A stretch of DNA of 64,000 nucleotides from Hydractinia symbiolongicarpus (GCF_029227915.1 NC_079881.1:5702001-5766000); one strand, 5' to 3'. Numbered from the stretch's first letter, positions 1 to 12,695 are shown. Numbers and translations are program-made. Notes: a model not told the origin generated them from the sequence alone.

Positions 1-418
1 TAAACTTTATATTGTTCTGTTACTCAAATTTAGTTATGTCTTTAATGGTTACCAAAAATTCAATGTTGTTGAAGTTGAGATCGTTGACGCATTCTTGTGT
101 TTTGTTTGTCTCTTTGCATTCTTTTGTGGATGAAGTATTGCATTAGTATTGTGTACATAAAACATTTATTTTCATCATTTTAACGTTTATTACGGCTTTT
201 TTTGCCTTTAATTTTTGTGGTCGGTCGATATAAGTTGATCCTCTTACATCCATTTATTCAGCTTAAAATTTTTTTAACTCTTCAAATATCAGTGGAATTG
301 TCCTGTAAAGTCATCATTTCAAGAAAAATGTTTGCAATTCCGCATAATTAAATCTTTTTACAAACGTTGGCGAAAGGATTTTTGCAAGTAGTAGTTAATA
401 GTTTCTTGAACCTTTTTA

Positions 419-530
419 TCTATATTATAATGCCCGTATACGTCTGTCTGTCTGTCTGTCTGTCACGCAAAATGGTAGCTTAGCTGCGCATAGCTGCTTC
501 CCTCTAACCACGCCTGAGCAATGCTAAAAC
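419..530 (+). mobile_element. Helitron 5' end fragment
   Basis: A TC start follows a host A, then comes a TATATTATAAT block, a CTGT microsatellite and the CACGCAAAATGG segment. The same start is found in the short Helitrons at 2314 and (reverse strand) 34411. No matching 3' hairpin plus CTAG was found nearby, so this is either a longer copy whose end I missed or a truncated one. The right limit is arbitrary. Confidence 0.55.
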
Positions 531-1019
531 AATCATAGTATTTGTTTTTTTCGTAACCTTTGTATCGTCCTACCAACCTTTTTATGCATCTTTTTAAAGT
601 CACGTCACTTTTTACCACGAATTTCGATACTGCAAAAAGTCGACATTTTAGACCTAGCCACCCCTACCATTCCTCTGGACCATTAATACGGAGTATTAAG
701 CCTTTCTGCGCCGGACTTTAATTTCATTAACCAATCAGAAACCTTATTCGTTTCACGTGTTTACGCAACCTTGCGTTTAAGTTTTGGCCGGGGCGTCCAT
801 GAGATCACCAGAATATCGCAACCACGAGGTCACGAGGACGGATTGGTTTTACATTGGTTTTACACACTTAATCTTTTCCCCATCTTTTCCCATTTTCTGT
901 AAAGCACTTAGCTACACCTTAACGTTTCACCCCTTTATATTTTTTAAATTCTTGCAAAAGAATGCCAGGGTTAACGCATTCTCATGTAAATATATTATCA
1001 CGTTCTCTAGCCATGTATA

Positions 1020-1240
1020 AATCTTAAACAAACCAATTTTAGGATTTTAGCTAGGAACGTAGATTTCGTGGCAGTATTCTGCTGAAGCTAGCTAGCTGTA
1101 TTTATTCCCATTCTTTTAAAGTTTTTATTCAGTTTGGTATATCAATATTTATTGTATGTAGCTAGCTAGCTCTTTTGAGCTACCTCTGGCTAAAAAGTGA
1201 AAGTAGCCAAATGCAGTTTTTAGCTAGATACAACAAATTT
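1020..1240 (+). repeat. Dispersed repeat, reverse copy at 16,270-16,480
   Basis: About 200 bp, including an AGCTAGCTAGCT core and a GGTATATCAATATTTATT stretch, recurs in reverse complement at 16,270-16,480 with moderate divergence. No coding capacity was seen. The element class and true ends are unknown. Confidence 0.5.
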
Positions 1241-1588
1241 CTTATTTAATAATTTTTATGATGCTAAATATAGTTAGGTAACTACACATTTTATTACTGT
1301 CATGAAAACTTATTCCGCAAAGTAATTTTTTTAGCTGGACAGAGTAACGATGGGCTTTTTCCTGTGTTTTTAATTAAACCGTTGTGTTAAAGTTTTTTTG
1401 AAAAATGGTATTACGCCTATTACTTATGTGTTTACCTGTAATAAGCGTTCAACCTGGTATTAACAACGGGCTGTTTTGTGTGTTTTTTATTTAAATTGAA
1501 ATTGTAATAAGTTTTTTTGGGAAAGGCCTATTACGCCTATACGCATTTGTGACACTGTTTACCTGTACTAAGCGCCCAGTCCGGTGTC

Positions 1589-2002
1589 ATGAATGCTCCT
1601 AATGATGATTTGGCTAATGAACGGGCTAAACACCAATTTGACATAACGGCTACCATTTTTATATGGATAAATCAATGTCGTGAAAAACCATCACATTCAC
1701 GAACGGACAAGGCAATTAAAAGTGTCCTTATATTGGAAAAGTCCTCAACATCAATTTCTTACAAAGAGAACCAGGATGAGGCAATGCTTGCTTCAATTTA
1801 TCCTGGGGTCAGTACCGATTCCATTCGATCAAAAATAAAAAGCACAGAAAATTTTAAAAATGCAGTTAATTTCTTAGCTGAAAGCAGTTTAAAAACGCCT
1901 TTTTTTCCACAAGATATTGTAGCTCTTTTCCAAATAAAAAACATTTGGAGAATAAGCGATTACAAATTGATGAAGATCGCCCAATCATGGTTGCAAAGTT
2001 GA
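1589..2002 (+). CDS. Hypothetical ORF, 137 aa
   Basis: An uninterrupted 137-codon reading frame, longer than chance ORFs nearby in this AT-rich sequence. The product is hydrophilic, with no signal peptide, membrane segment or recognisable motif. No splice context was established, and the fold and family are not recognised. It could be an exon of a host gene, a transposon relic or a chance ORF. No neighbouring gene gives it context: Helitron pieces lie on both sides. Confidence 0.3.
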   Translation: MNAPNDDLANERAKHQFDITATIFIWINQCREKPSHSRTDKAIKSVLILEKSSTSISYKENQDEAMLASIYPGVSTDSIRSKIKSTENFKNAVNFLAESSLKTPFFPQDIVALFQIKNIWRISDYKLMKIAQSWLQS

Positions 2003-2313
2003 GATATAGCTTCTCTATTTAGATAAGGCATTATTGGGTGTGGATTTCGTTATGTTTAGTATATATATACGTGTTTATAACATTTTACATAACTTTAGTC
2101 GAGCGATACCATAAATCTGCTAGTCAGAGTCATTAATTTGTTCACAGTTTTATTTAAATCACAAAAACACTGGGAAGTTGCCTAAAGCTGGATTACATGT
2201 ACTGTTTTAAAGCTGACACTCAAATTACAGTACGATATGTCATCTCTGATTTACAGGGACAAACACATGTAACATTGTAATTCTTATTTTGATGTATATC
2301 TATTGTTATATTA

Positions 2314-2455
2314 TCTATATTATAATACCCGTATACGTCTGTCTGTCTGTCTGTCACGCAAAATGGTAGCTTAGCTGCGCAAGTAGCGAGGCGCACGCAA
2401 TGTGGTATAAAAGGGAAGGGCGAACCCGTGGATTTTTCCACGGGCCACCGACTAG
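2314..2455 (+). mobile_element. Short non-autonomous Helitron (142 bp)
   Basis: It begins TC after a host A and ends CTAG before a host T. Eleven bases before the end is a hairpin, CCCGTGGA and TCCACGGG around a short loop. These are the standard Helitron termini and insertion site. The body holds a GTCTGTCTGTC microsatellite. It has no coding capacity, so it would depend on a Rep/helicase supplied elsewhere. The copy at 34,283-34,411 confirms the ends by an empty site. Confidence 0.85.
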
Positions 2456-2680
2456 TATTTACTTTTTACATTGAAAACAACTAATAAATATGGCTCACTA
2501 TATTATAATACCCGTATACGTCTGTCGGTCTGTCTGTCACGCAAAATGGTAGCTTAGCTGCGCAAGTAGCGATGCGCACACAATGTGGTATAAAAGGGAA
2601 GGGCGAACCCGTGGATTTTTCCACGGGCCACCGACTAGTATTTACTTTTTACATTGAAAACAACTAATAAATATGGCTCA
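2315..2680 (+). repeat. Direct tandem duplication, 183-bp unit x2
   Basis: Unit 1 is 2315-2497 and unit 2 is 2498-2680, with only about three mismatches. Each unit holds the short Helitron (second copy ending at 2638) plus the same 42 bp of downstream sequence ending ATATGGCTCA. The second Helitron copy lacks the initial T of its TC start, because the repeat junction lies inside that dinucleotide. The near identity suggests a recent duplication. Confidence 0.9.
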
Positions 2681-3347
2681 AATTTCTAATGAAAACTTAA
2701 ATCTTATAAAATTAAAAAATACTAACAAAATCAAAGTTTGTGAGTTTAGAAGCAGTCCAACTAATGAAGGTGCCGTGGAAAGGAATTTATCCAAAGTTCA
2801 GTTGCCAGAAGCGACTGTCGCGACAAAAAAAGGAATGGAATTTAAAATAGTGTTTCTTTACTAAAACTGTCCACAGGAGATGCTGTCATGATTGAATTCC
2901 TGGATGGCAGCACAAAAGAGAAAAAGTTTTAAGCACATAATATGCTTCTTGAGCAATACATAAATAAAAATGCTGGCACTTGCAATGGCCAAATCAGCCT
3001 GCTCTTCAGGGTCACATAACAACACCACCATTGTCAGAAGAACATTACAACCCTCGACCCCACATTGCACCCCGCAAAAGTTAGATGCTGCACTTAATGC
3101 ATTGACACCCTCTGCACCAATTGAAACAGCATCAACTGATATTGACGAAAACACCTGTCAATTATGTCGAGTCAAACACGACACAGAAAAAGATCTAGAT
3201 TCGGCTTGGATTGGTTGCAGTGTAAGTATTGGGTGCATACTCTATGTTTAGGTTTTACCTGTCATAAGATAGATAACTTTGGAAATTTTTGGTGTCTGAC
3301 AGGCATGTTGCTTCAACCAGAAGAAAATTAAAACACTAACACTTTAA
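2673..3347 (+). pseudogene. PHD-finger-like gene fragment, probably transposon-derived
   Basis: A reading frame opens at 2673, inside the duplicated Helitron flank, and runs to 2864. A second frame at 2970-3221 ends with a CxxC...H...WIGC pattern like the first half of a PHD finger. A good GTAAGT donor follows at 3222, and an acceptor at 3301-3302 adds a short exon (3303-3347) whose first codons supply the next Cys pair. Frames between 2864 and 2970 do not connect cleanly. No family was identified; a relic of a transposon protein is my best reading. Confidence 0.35.
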
Positions 3348-4140
3348 AAAAAAGAAAAAGAAAACTTTATTTTGTTAACCATGTTACTTTTGTTAACTTT
3401 TTGTGATCGATAAACAGATTATTTCGTTACTTGTATAGTCCTCTTATGTAAATATGTGCATATATTATGTTGTTAGGGTAGTTATATATTTATAATAGTT
3501 TATCATCACTAAATTCATCAACGTCCTTTTCTGTATAGGTCTGTAAAAATTCATGATTAATTTTTGAAAGCTTCACCAAGGATGTTAAATATGCTTTCTG
3601 TTTTATCTAAAAACTAGGAATGCCGTAAAAATGCTTTTCATTCAGTAATTTCGTCACGTAAAAGATGTTTCTAGATCTCGAGTCATCCTTTAGGCTTAGC
3701 AAGTTTTCGCACTTGAGGAGAATAAATAGCTTTATTCAGCAAATCACCCTACTCAATTTCACGATAAAAGGGATAATTAAAACCAGAAACAACACAATAA
3801 TTTAAAACATTCAGATATGAAAAAAAGAAACAAACAAAGCGATAAAACCAAAAAATAATAAGATTCCATTGTAACCAGTGCGCATAAAGGGAAAAAGAAG
3901 AAAAAACAATAACAGATGCATTAATTCGCTTACAATAAAACATCTTTACACAAAAAGTCACTTCACAGATACTAGACTAGGACGACATGTTTCCCAAAAT
4001 TTCTGAGCAAGTCGTCAACAAGAATAAGTTAAAAAGTAACACGCACCAAAAAGTAACACACTAACAGCACTATATAGATATACAGATATACTAACATTTA
4101 ATATCTGGTTGATAAAATGTGCAATTTGTTGTTTGTACAT

Positions 4141-4690
4141 TTATACAATTTGAATGTCTTCTTCATCACTTCCGCCATCAAGATCGATCAAATTTATTTC
4201 CTCTGCCGCATCTTCTTCGTCAGAATCTGTGATGCTGGCAAATGGGTTAGAAATGTCTTCTTGTAACAAGACAGAAAGTTGCGATTTGAGTAACTCTCTT
4301 CCTGCCTAACAGCGTTTCCCTTTTTAAAGCAATGGATTCTTCCATCCTCTGACCCGTCAGATTCCAAGTTCAAGTCACAACACTTAAAAGAATTAATAAT
4401 ACTCTCCTTTGAAAGTCTAGACCACGCTTCGAGAATCCACTCAACAAGCTTTTTTCTCGATGGTGCCTTCATATTTCTGGCTTCAGTATATTGATGCACT
4501 CCATCGCTTAACCATTGATCATAGAGTTTTGTGACTTTAGCTTTAAAGGATTTGTTCCAACATACACATCTGGCGCCTGCACATACTTAGTAGATCCACC
4601 GGGTATAATGACTTGATCGACCTTCGTTTCATTAAGCTCTTTCTTCACAGAATACGTCATATGACATTCATACGAATCCTATGCAAGAAG
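4141..4690 (-). pseudogene. pogo/Tigger-like (DDE) transposase C-terminal fragment
   Basis: Read leftward, the conceptual protein has the C-terminal arrangement of Tigger/jerky-type DDE transposases. A stretch around Tyr-Val-Gln-Ala-Pro-Asp-Val-Tyr precedes an Asn-Met-Lys-Ala-Pro-Ser-Arg-Lys block, then a Trp-rich helix and an acidic 'DGSEDGRIHCF' segment, and it ends with an acidic tail. At least two frameshifts break it (near 4550 and near 4270), and the catalytic N-terminal half is absent. The family assignment rests on remembered conserved wording of this C-terminus. It cannot make active transposase. Confidence 0.65.
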
Positions 4691-4699
4691 ACGACAAAT

Positions 4700-7000
4700 A
4701 AACGAAAATGACCCAATAACTCTTTGCGATTTAGACCAAAAATCGCGAAAGTTTCTTTAACAAAAAGTTTCTTCCTTTTAAGTAGTTGAAGTTAAAGAAG
4801 CTGAAGTTAAAAGTATGTATACATTGGATGGAAAAATTAGTGTAAATTGTTTTCTAAAAAGAAAAAAAAACTAATTTTGCGAGAATTAATTTCTGCTAAT
4901 TTAAGATTTTTTTAAACTATTTGTTATGTTCTTTCGCTTAGTTTTATTTGATTTATTATCCCCGTACTTTAAGCATTACTTTTTTATGTTGACGTCTGCA
5001 AGATAAATGTTCCGGAATTTCTTATTCTTCTTGGACTTAATGTGGATGTTAACTTAACCCTAATACTGCTGGGCTACTGTGCCGCTCCTCCATGTCGGGG
5101 ACAGGTTGTTTTACCTTCTGTAAATCTCAAAGTTGTTATCTATTAGATGTGAAACTTGTCACAACCGTGCGCTTGAGTTGAGAAAAAAATAGTTTAAATT
5201 AGAGTAAAAGATATTTGTATAGTTGCGTTATATTTACTCACGCTAATGTGACAAACAAAATATAACATAGCAATATATACTAAGAAGCCCCCCAAAGCTC
5301 ATAAATAACATTTTTTTAAACTTTTTCACAAAGCTCCAAAAAAGGGTTGTCATGGCAACACTACTCAATTGTTATTAAACTTGTTATGACCTATTCTGCA
5401 TTGCTTAAGCACTATAGTAAACTCTTTATGGCTATAGAGCTATAAATTCTGATGCAATGTTCATAAATTTAAAAAACAAAACAAGAATAGGTTGGCAGAG
5501 CTATGTAATAGAGGATTTTATGTATTACGGATATACTTAGTGCAGTGCATGATCTACATCTTTAGTACATTTGTTAAGATGCGTTACAAGGGGTGAGGGG
5601 GTGGTAAAAAATGGCAAATTTAATTGTTACGTAAATATTGAATGGCCCTTTAGCACAAGGATACACTTGGTTTGCAGTGAAACATCTCAATTGATATAAT
5701 TTTGTTAAATGGAATGCGTAAATCAGTTTGTTTTATTTTTATCAAACAAATTAACTCTTGATTTGAAAGTGGAATATATATCAGTATTAGGATATGATAG
5801 GGAAATGAAATCATAGAAAATATTTTTCAAAATAAATAAATTTTTGAGAATATCATAGAATTCACACTACATGCGGAATCTGTTGGACGGATAAGTAGAT
5901 CGGACGCATTCAAAAAACGCAATATCAAAGAGACTGAGTTCGAAAATTTGCAAGGCCAAAGGAGAGACGTTTGAACGTTTTTAACATTTTACATACATCA
6001 CTATCTGTTTGAGTAGCGATATTTACAACAGGGCGTAACATGTTAACTGTAATCTGAATGAACAGCTGATTGCATGCTGAAATAAAGTAGTGTTGACTTC
6101 CGCATCTTAAATGTATATTCTGTATGACTGTGAGTATGGATTACTAAATTTATGCTCGACATTTGTGGTGTCAAATTCAAAACTGACGTGATGTAAATCT
6201 CTTTTACCATCATCACTTGCAAACTGCGATTTTTTGTAGCATTAGTTACATCTTCAAGTAAGTGACTTATTTTTAATATATAAATGTGTTCTTAGATTTT
6301 AAACGCTAAAACCCGCATATTTCCAATGCATTTTAAAAATCTTATGTTCTTGCAAATTAGTTCCTGAAGCTTCTATGTTCCAATTATGCAGTCATTAAAC
6401 TCCTTTGAATGAAAAAAATTAAAATATGTCCTGGTTTGCGTCTGCCATTGAATGTTATTTTTACTTTTCAAAACCAGTCTGTCAATGAATTAACATAATT
6501 AAATATTATAGTTGATTTCTAGGAAATACTTTGTACAAGGTATAATAGAAAAGTCAACGGAAATTTGGATGACTCATCATATCCTGTCTTTTGTGAAGGA
6601 TAATAACAGTTAATTAATGAATTAAGTAGTTATTGTAACAGGTGATGTCCCAGACTTTTCTTGATACTTTCGAAACAAGATTTTAAATGGTTGAAGAAAA
6701 ATACCATTTCTAACTTCATAAATTACTATTTAGACGATGGAAAATTAACCTTTTCATTTTAAAATGATTATTTTTTTTAATATAGTAACGATTTTACTTG
6801 TTCCATAGAACATTATATTTGTTTTAGATCCGATGACAAAAACAATTGTAATAAAAATGTCGGAATAAATAGGTTTACAGAAAGTATTTAAAACTTAACA
6901 CTGCACAGCTATATGGTTGGTACATCAAAATTTTCAATACTTTAAGTAAATTTAATTTTCTTGTTTTATTTTAGTAAATAAACCGCCATGAAACAACGGC
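4700..7000. other. Non-coding stretch without recognised features
   Basis: AT-rich sequence with no frame above about 60 codons. I saw no repeat, RNA gene or transposon terminus that I could support. Confidence 0.5.
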
Positions 7001-7025
7001 TTTAAACAAGAAAAAACAGTAAGAA

Positions 7026-7075
7026 CTAGTCGATAAAGCCCGTGGAAAGTTCCACATAGGCAGACGAAATATTTG
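7026..7075 (-). mobile_element. Helitron-like 3' end, degenerate
   Basis: On the minus strand a decayed CCCGTGGA-type hairpin precedes a CTAG flanked by T, matching the 3' ends of the Helitrons at 2314 and 34,283. One hairpin arm carries substitutions. No 5' end was located. Confidence 0.4.
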
Positions 7076-7617
7076 AACTTTGATGACGTCTGCAGTGGGC
7101 CGTCAATGTTACAATTCTTTTTATCCTTTAGCAATGTGAGCGCTTGAGACGCTGATCAAGAAAATGTAAGGCATCATGTACTTTTGACGAATTGTTACAA
7201 AGATATGAATTGTTACAGAGGGGTATAAATGTTTGTTGTTGACGTCATCAACCGGTCTGTTTCGAAACGGGTGGGTTGACCTATCTTCAAAAAATTGGTC
7301 CCATATTGAGCCCTAGTTACCAACGCAGGAGATGACGTCAGTTATTACCAAGTTATGCGGCTTCACACCTATAAGTGCATTGTAATGGCGTCGTTAATTT
7401 AAATTAAGCTATTGACGTTAAATTAATGTTATTGTCATCGTGACATTTTTTTTGTTGATTAACATTTGAGAGAAGATGTAACTTTTAAGAAAAATGAACA
7501 CATCCACTCTGCCTGTCACAGACACAGCGTATGAACCACAAACTCTAAAAAAAGAGAGAAATGGCTGTATTATAAGTTCCGTAGCTAGCTATAGCTAAGC
7601 ATGCTAATAATTTTATT

Positions 7618-7720
7618 GGTACTACTCAACCTCGTTCCCAGGGCTTTTTGTCTCTCATTGGCGCTGCGCTTGATATTCAAAAAGAGACAACTTGTCCTGG
7701 GATCGAGGTTGGGTACTACT
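7618..7720. mobile_element. 85-bp MITE with 9-bp target-site duplication
   Basis: Element 7627-7711 begins CAACCTCGTTCCCAGG and ends CCTGGGATCGAGGTTG, forming imperfect terminal inverted repeats. It is bounded by the exact direct repeat GGTACTACT at 7618-7626 and 7712-7720. It is non-coding. A relative lies in intron 2 of gene A (10,462-10,521), and similar half-palindromes occur near 33,235, 35,836 and 57,945. The superfamily is unknown. Confidence 0.8.
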
Positions 7721-7839
7721 CTAGCTAAACTTTTAACTATTGAATATTATGATCAAATGATAAAGATATGTAGATCAAAAGAAGAAACTGTTTTGACAAC
7801 TGTTGAGCTGTTTGTATATATAGAATCTTGTCTTGCTTA

Positions 7840-9020
7840 ATAAAAAATTCACATCGTTTCTTTAACAATAAAGTTTGGAAAGGCAAGAAAGTAAACAGTG
7901 TCCTTTTTGCCCCTCGAACCTGGAAAATCGGAAATATCTAACTTTTTATAAAAAATTTCCTTTTATTTGTGGCTAGCCTTGAAATACTCTCCCTAGGTAG
8001 CTCATAGAATATTTGCAAGAAAGTATGGAAAAGCAGAAAAGGTAAAATACATCTAAATTAAAACCGATTTAAATAAAAGTATAACAGCAACCTACTACTT
8101 ACAGAGCGGAACAAACTTTTCAACGTTTGTTTTGATTGTCAATGTAAACTCGAAAATTTCCGCAAATAAAATCGCTTTTAAACACGTGATTGTATTCGGC
8201 AAATAAAATCTCTTCATTTTCATCACGTGATTGCAAAATGTAAAAAACAAAACTCGCGGCTTTTCTCGACAAAGAAGACTTTCGGCTACGGCTATTGTTT
8301 GAAGTAAAATGAACACATCGCGTTTGCCTGTTACAAACCGATAGACGGAAGTACCCTAATGACAGCTAATACGGGTAATTTTTATCATTTCCTACTGTCT
8401 TTTAATATACATTTTCAACACTTTATAAAATGGCTTCAACTTCGTATTTGTGCTTATTAGTAACAGAAATAAATATTTTCATGTTGAAGTGTTGAAACTA
8501 ATTCTTCTCTTTTAACAAATCTGAGAGATTTTAGTTACCTATTATGTTCGACAACTTAAGATTCGACAACTTAAGATATACGAATACAGTAAGAAATAAT
8601 CAAAATGTTTCAGTGCCATAGCTACCTCAATATCTTAAATAATAAAACCTTATTTTAAAATTTCCTTTATACATACATTCGCCAATCTTTTGAGTGCTGT
8701 ATTTCTTATCAAAATTTACTTGAGGCGCAACAAAACGCTTATTAAAAAACGTGTTTATTGGATCTGCTGTGTTTGTAGCGTATAAAGAGCAAATGTGATA
8801 TAATTAACGTGACAATCCATGCCACTTATTAATTTAATTATGTCGAAGTTACTGCTTAGCGAAAGTGCTTACTCATTCTAATAAATTGAAAGGGAAATTT
8901 TTTATTTTATGTGTTTTTACTTTGGAAGTATAAAATTGCATATTAAAACAACAAAATGCAGCAATATAGATACAGTATCAAATCCTAAAGTTAATCAGCA
9001 TACATCACAAACATTTTTAA
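7840..9020. other. Upstream region of gene A
   Basis: No supported gene. The stretch 8302-8345 resembles 7488-7530 (GAACACATC...TGCCTGT), suggesting a decayed repeat. The last 60 bp before the gene A start codon resemble the same interval before gene B, so the 5' leader is part of the duplicated unit. No promoter could be assigned. Confidence 0.4.
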
Positions 9021-9022
9021 GA

Positions 9023-12000
9023 ATGTTTTTAATTTTGTTAGTATCGCTAGTGAGTAGCGTTGGTTCAATTGAGGTTTTTGTAACTCGTTTAACGTTTGGT
9101 GACGACCAAATTACATATGGTGTGTCAGATTCTGGTATTTGTTCGAAAGTTGGAGCCACTGTTTACTTGACCAGTAGTCAAGGAGTAACATGTGAATGTC
9201 CATCAAGAACAACATTTTACAGCAATGAAATAAGTGAAACGCCATCTTGTCGCAGTGATGATGGGGCGGATCTAGGTGGGTTAAAATACTATGTTTTGAA
9301 TTATTTGTATTATACGTTGAAGTTAACATTTTTAATTTATTGCATACTTCCTTGACTTGATAAAATAAGATTTTTTCATAAACTAAAATATATAAAACTC
9401 AACAAAGAACAGACACTTTTTGTTTTTAAAAATTGTCTATCGAATAACTGTATAGTTTTGTGCAGTTGATTTTAATCCGTTTTTATTGAAAAAGTGTATA
9501 TGTGTGTACATGTTGCGGGTAAAAAGGATCAACTGAAAATTATGCAAATTCCTGTATGTATTAGGATTTGGGCTATTGTTATTATGCATACCAGTGATCA
9601 CTATCCTCGTAACATATATAATTTAGTTTGCCCAAAATATAATGCTCAAAATTGCCTGAATGTTCTTGATATTTTTCTGAATTTTATTTAAGGTTGTCCT
9701 AAATGTACTGGGAGTTGCATTAAAACTATATCAACCGCTGGATTCTCCAGATATAGTTCTGGAAGCCATTATACATGCTCATCCAACTATGGCAGTTATA
9801 CAATTAAAACATGGAACGGTAATAGTTGGGTTCAGTTCTCACGGACTAACGATTTCACAGTTCAGTATACCAGAGTAGGACTCCAAACAGGGGTTGTGTT
9901 TCAGGTAAGTTTTTAAAGTTATTTGAAGTAATCATTTTGTTAATGATATGTTGTGATTTATTTTTCCTTTTCTCCCTTTACAGTGCTTTTGTACACTTAC
10001 ACAATAAGATATCTGACTTTTTGTGAGGGGATTGAAAAATAAACATACTCGGACGTGAAGACGGTTCTTGCAGCAATGGTTATTGTAGTTTGTAGTAAAA
10101 AGACATGAAAAACAAAAAGAAAGGAGCCATAGCTAAATAAACGAAAGGGCTTTGTATTTCAAGCCTAGCTGGTGTGTGAAGTGCGTTAAAAATAATTATA
10201 TATACAACAATGAGAAACAGGATGCCATAAAATTTGCTATAACCATGTTATTTGCACATTCTTGATTTTCCCATTACGCAAATCGTATAGCCAAGGACAT
10301 ATAAAATATGCTTAAAGTTTCATTTTTCGCTCAAATGCCAGATTTAGATCTCCAAATTGTGATTGTGTAAAAACCTTATGATTAATCATAGAAAGTTAAA
10401 CATATGTGCAACATGCATTAACCCTTTCAAAATTTCAAAAAATTTCAGTTCACATAAACCCCAACCTTGTCCCTAGGGTCGTTCTTCATCAACAAGGCAA
10501 AATACACTGGGAACAAGGTTGACATAAACTATTTTTAGATGTCTGCACAGTGTTTAATTAGTTAAATATTGTAATCATATTGTAAAGGCATTGTAACCAA
10601 GTTGAAGTAACGCTACTTTGTTCATCATTATTATTCTGTCTGCCAGTGCAATGCGACCTGTGGTTCAAAAAATCGTAGATAAACCCCCTACTCTACACGC
10701 ATTGTACAGTGCATTGTATTTAAACAAATCATAAGGATCATGATAATTGATGACGGCCATCGCATCATTGCATCATTTAAATGTTTTTTTTCTCCTTATT
10801 TTTAGTGGAAGAACAGCTTTTCGTATTCACAGTACTCTGGCTTGTTCCTTATAACACCTTACTGCGGGAATAAACCGCTTTCTTGCTTTCTGGCAAAAGC
10901 TTCATCATTTAAAAAATGTAAGTTAGTAGTAGTATATAACGTTTTAAGAATCTTGGAATCCTGCGCAGTTTAGTGTAATAATGGTTATTCGCATGGGAAT
11001 ACAAAATGTGTGTATTCCCTAAATCGCATAAACCTCCTTACTGTTTGATAAAACTATTTGATGAATGACCTCTCCACTATTTGCCTGTTGAATGATAAAA
11101 CTAATCATTAGTCCGTGTAAAACTTCCAGACAGTTTATCTTTTGCTACTTGTATCTACTATCTTTTGCTACCGACCATTAACCGGCATTTTAAGCAAGAT
11201 ATAAATCATTTTCTTTAATATAAAGACTTAAAACACGCTAAAAGAAGCTGAATATATTTTTGAGTTCTCGACCTCCAGCCTTAAAATTGCAAGCATTTAA
11301 AGCTGTGCTATTCTCCTATGTTAACTTTTAGATACGACAATAGGTGACGCAAAGAAAACAGAGAGTATAGATTCAAAAACGGCAGTTTCAGCCAGTGTTT
11401 CATCTGGCGTCGTTGTGCTGCTGCTTCTTCTTGTGATTGCTTACATTTGCTACAAACGAAGGTTAGTCACTCGATAGAAAAACGGGGTTATATTGATTGT
11501 TTCTCTTCTTTCTCTTGTTTTTTTATACGATAATAATATTTATTTAATATTATCAAAGGATGGTTTAATTTGTTTAGGTATCTAAAAACAAAAATGGAGG
11601 CATTGAGAAAAAAGCAACAAAACAAAACAGAAAAAACAGAGAATGTGCCAACAGCACCTACAATAAATCCTGCATTTGTTCTTTCATCTGAAACACAGGT
11701 GATGCAGCTGCCAGTTAATTCATCGTATAACAATGGAGGCTCGTCTATGCAAGTACAACACACCACTTTCAGTCCTAATCCGGTGTTCTCTACGCCATCA
11801 AACGGAAACTTCAGGCAACCTCATTTTTCACAACAGTCACATTCACAAACACCATTTGGGTATTACCCTCCACGCTCTCACCCTGTGACCAATTTGCAAC
11901 AGCAATCTTTTATGCCAGCCAATAATATAAACCAAGCTCCATCATACCTTGTAATGCAACCGAGCACTACAGCTCTTGTGGCCGGACAACCACAAGCTCA

Positions 12001-12109
12001 ACCACAGACACAGGCAAACTCAGAAAATCGTTCAACGCGAAACGAACTTTTGTCTACTATCGTAGGTGGGATCACAACTGGTATAATCGATTCTTTTAAT
12101 GAGGAATGA
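9023..12109 (+). CDS. Gene A: Cys-rich single-pass membrane protein, 412 aa, five exons
   Basis: Exons 9023-9275, 9693-9904, 10806-10917, 11332-11461 and 11578-12109 join without a stop (1239 nt). All introns are GT-AG, and phases match paralogue gene B. Residues 1-15 form a signal peptide. The ectodomain (about 16-215) has ten cysteines (40, 57, 59, 76, 86, 89, 93, 113, 175, 182), all shared with B. A membrane helix spans about 216-233, followed by Lys-Arg-Arg as a stop-transfer signal. The 180-residue tail is rich in Gln, Pro, Asn and Ser, holds an Asn-Pro-Ala-Phe motif that could bind PTB or endocytic adaptors, and ends in a block conserved with B. An upstream in-frame start at 8909 was not used, because it would bury the signal peptide. 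The family is not recognised; a cell-surface receptor or adhesion role is inferred from topology only. Confidence 0.8.
10453..10529. mobile_element. 60-bp MITE in intron 2 of gene A
   Basis: Element 10462-10521 starts CAACCTTGTCCCTAGGG and ends CTGGGAACAAGGTTG. The direct repeat ACATAAAC flanks it at 10453-10460 and 10522-10529. It is the same family as the element at 7627-7711. Gene B intron 2 shows no copy at the matching place, so insertion probably followed the A/B duplication. Confidence 0.7.
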
Positions 12110-12547
12110 AGAAAGGTAAAGTTTATTTAGGTGTATTTATTTCAAAAAGTGAGCATTCGGAAATTATAAAACTGGAAAGTTTGTGTTATAAACTTTTGCT
12201 TATTTATTGGCCACAAATTCCCTTTTCCTGCTAGAAGTCGTTTGTTTACATCACAATACGTTCAGCTCAATGTCTACATGATAGTGTACAGTTAAATAGG
12301 AAAGAAGGCAGGGGTAAAAATAATGCAGAAAAGTTTCGAGAACTATGGTTATAATGAAAAAACAATTAGAAACTCTCTTGAACCTAATTTTTAAAGTTTG
12401 TAAACTTTGAGAGATCAGAAACATTTTGAAAAACATTCTTTCTGTTTCATCTTCGTAACAAGTATTTTAGTAAAATATTGTCAATTTATCTAATATAAAT
12501 GACTATTTGTAATTGTTATTAGAAGATGTGGACTGAATAAAAAAAAG

Positions 12548-12695
12548 AATGAATAAGTAAATGAATAAATGAATGAATGAATGAATGAATGAATGAATGA
12601 ATGAATGAATGAATGAATGAATGAATGAATGAATGAATGAATGAATGAATGAATGAATGAATGAATGAATGAATGAATGAATGAATGAATGAATG
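12548..12695. repeat. (GAAT)n tetranucleotide microsatellite
   Basis: About 150 bp of almost perfect GAAT repeats, about 0.4 kb downstream of gene A. The apparent ORFs of Phe-Ile-His-Ser repeats on the other strand are translations of this array and not genes. Confidence 0.97.

Noticed and set aside
8909-9022. Upstream start codon of gene A
   Set aside because: It would put 38 hydrophilic residues before the signal peptide, and the paralogue supports the start at 9023.
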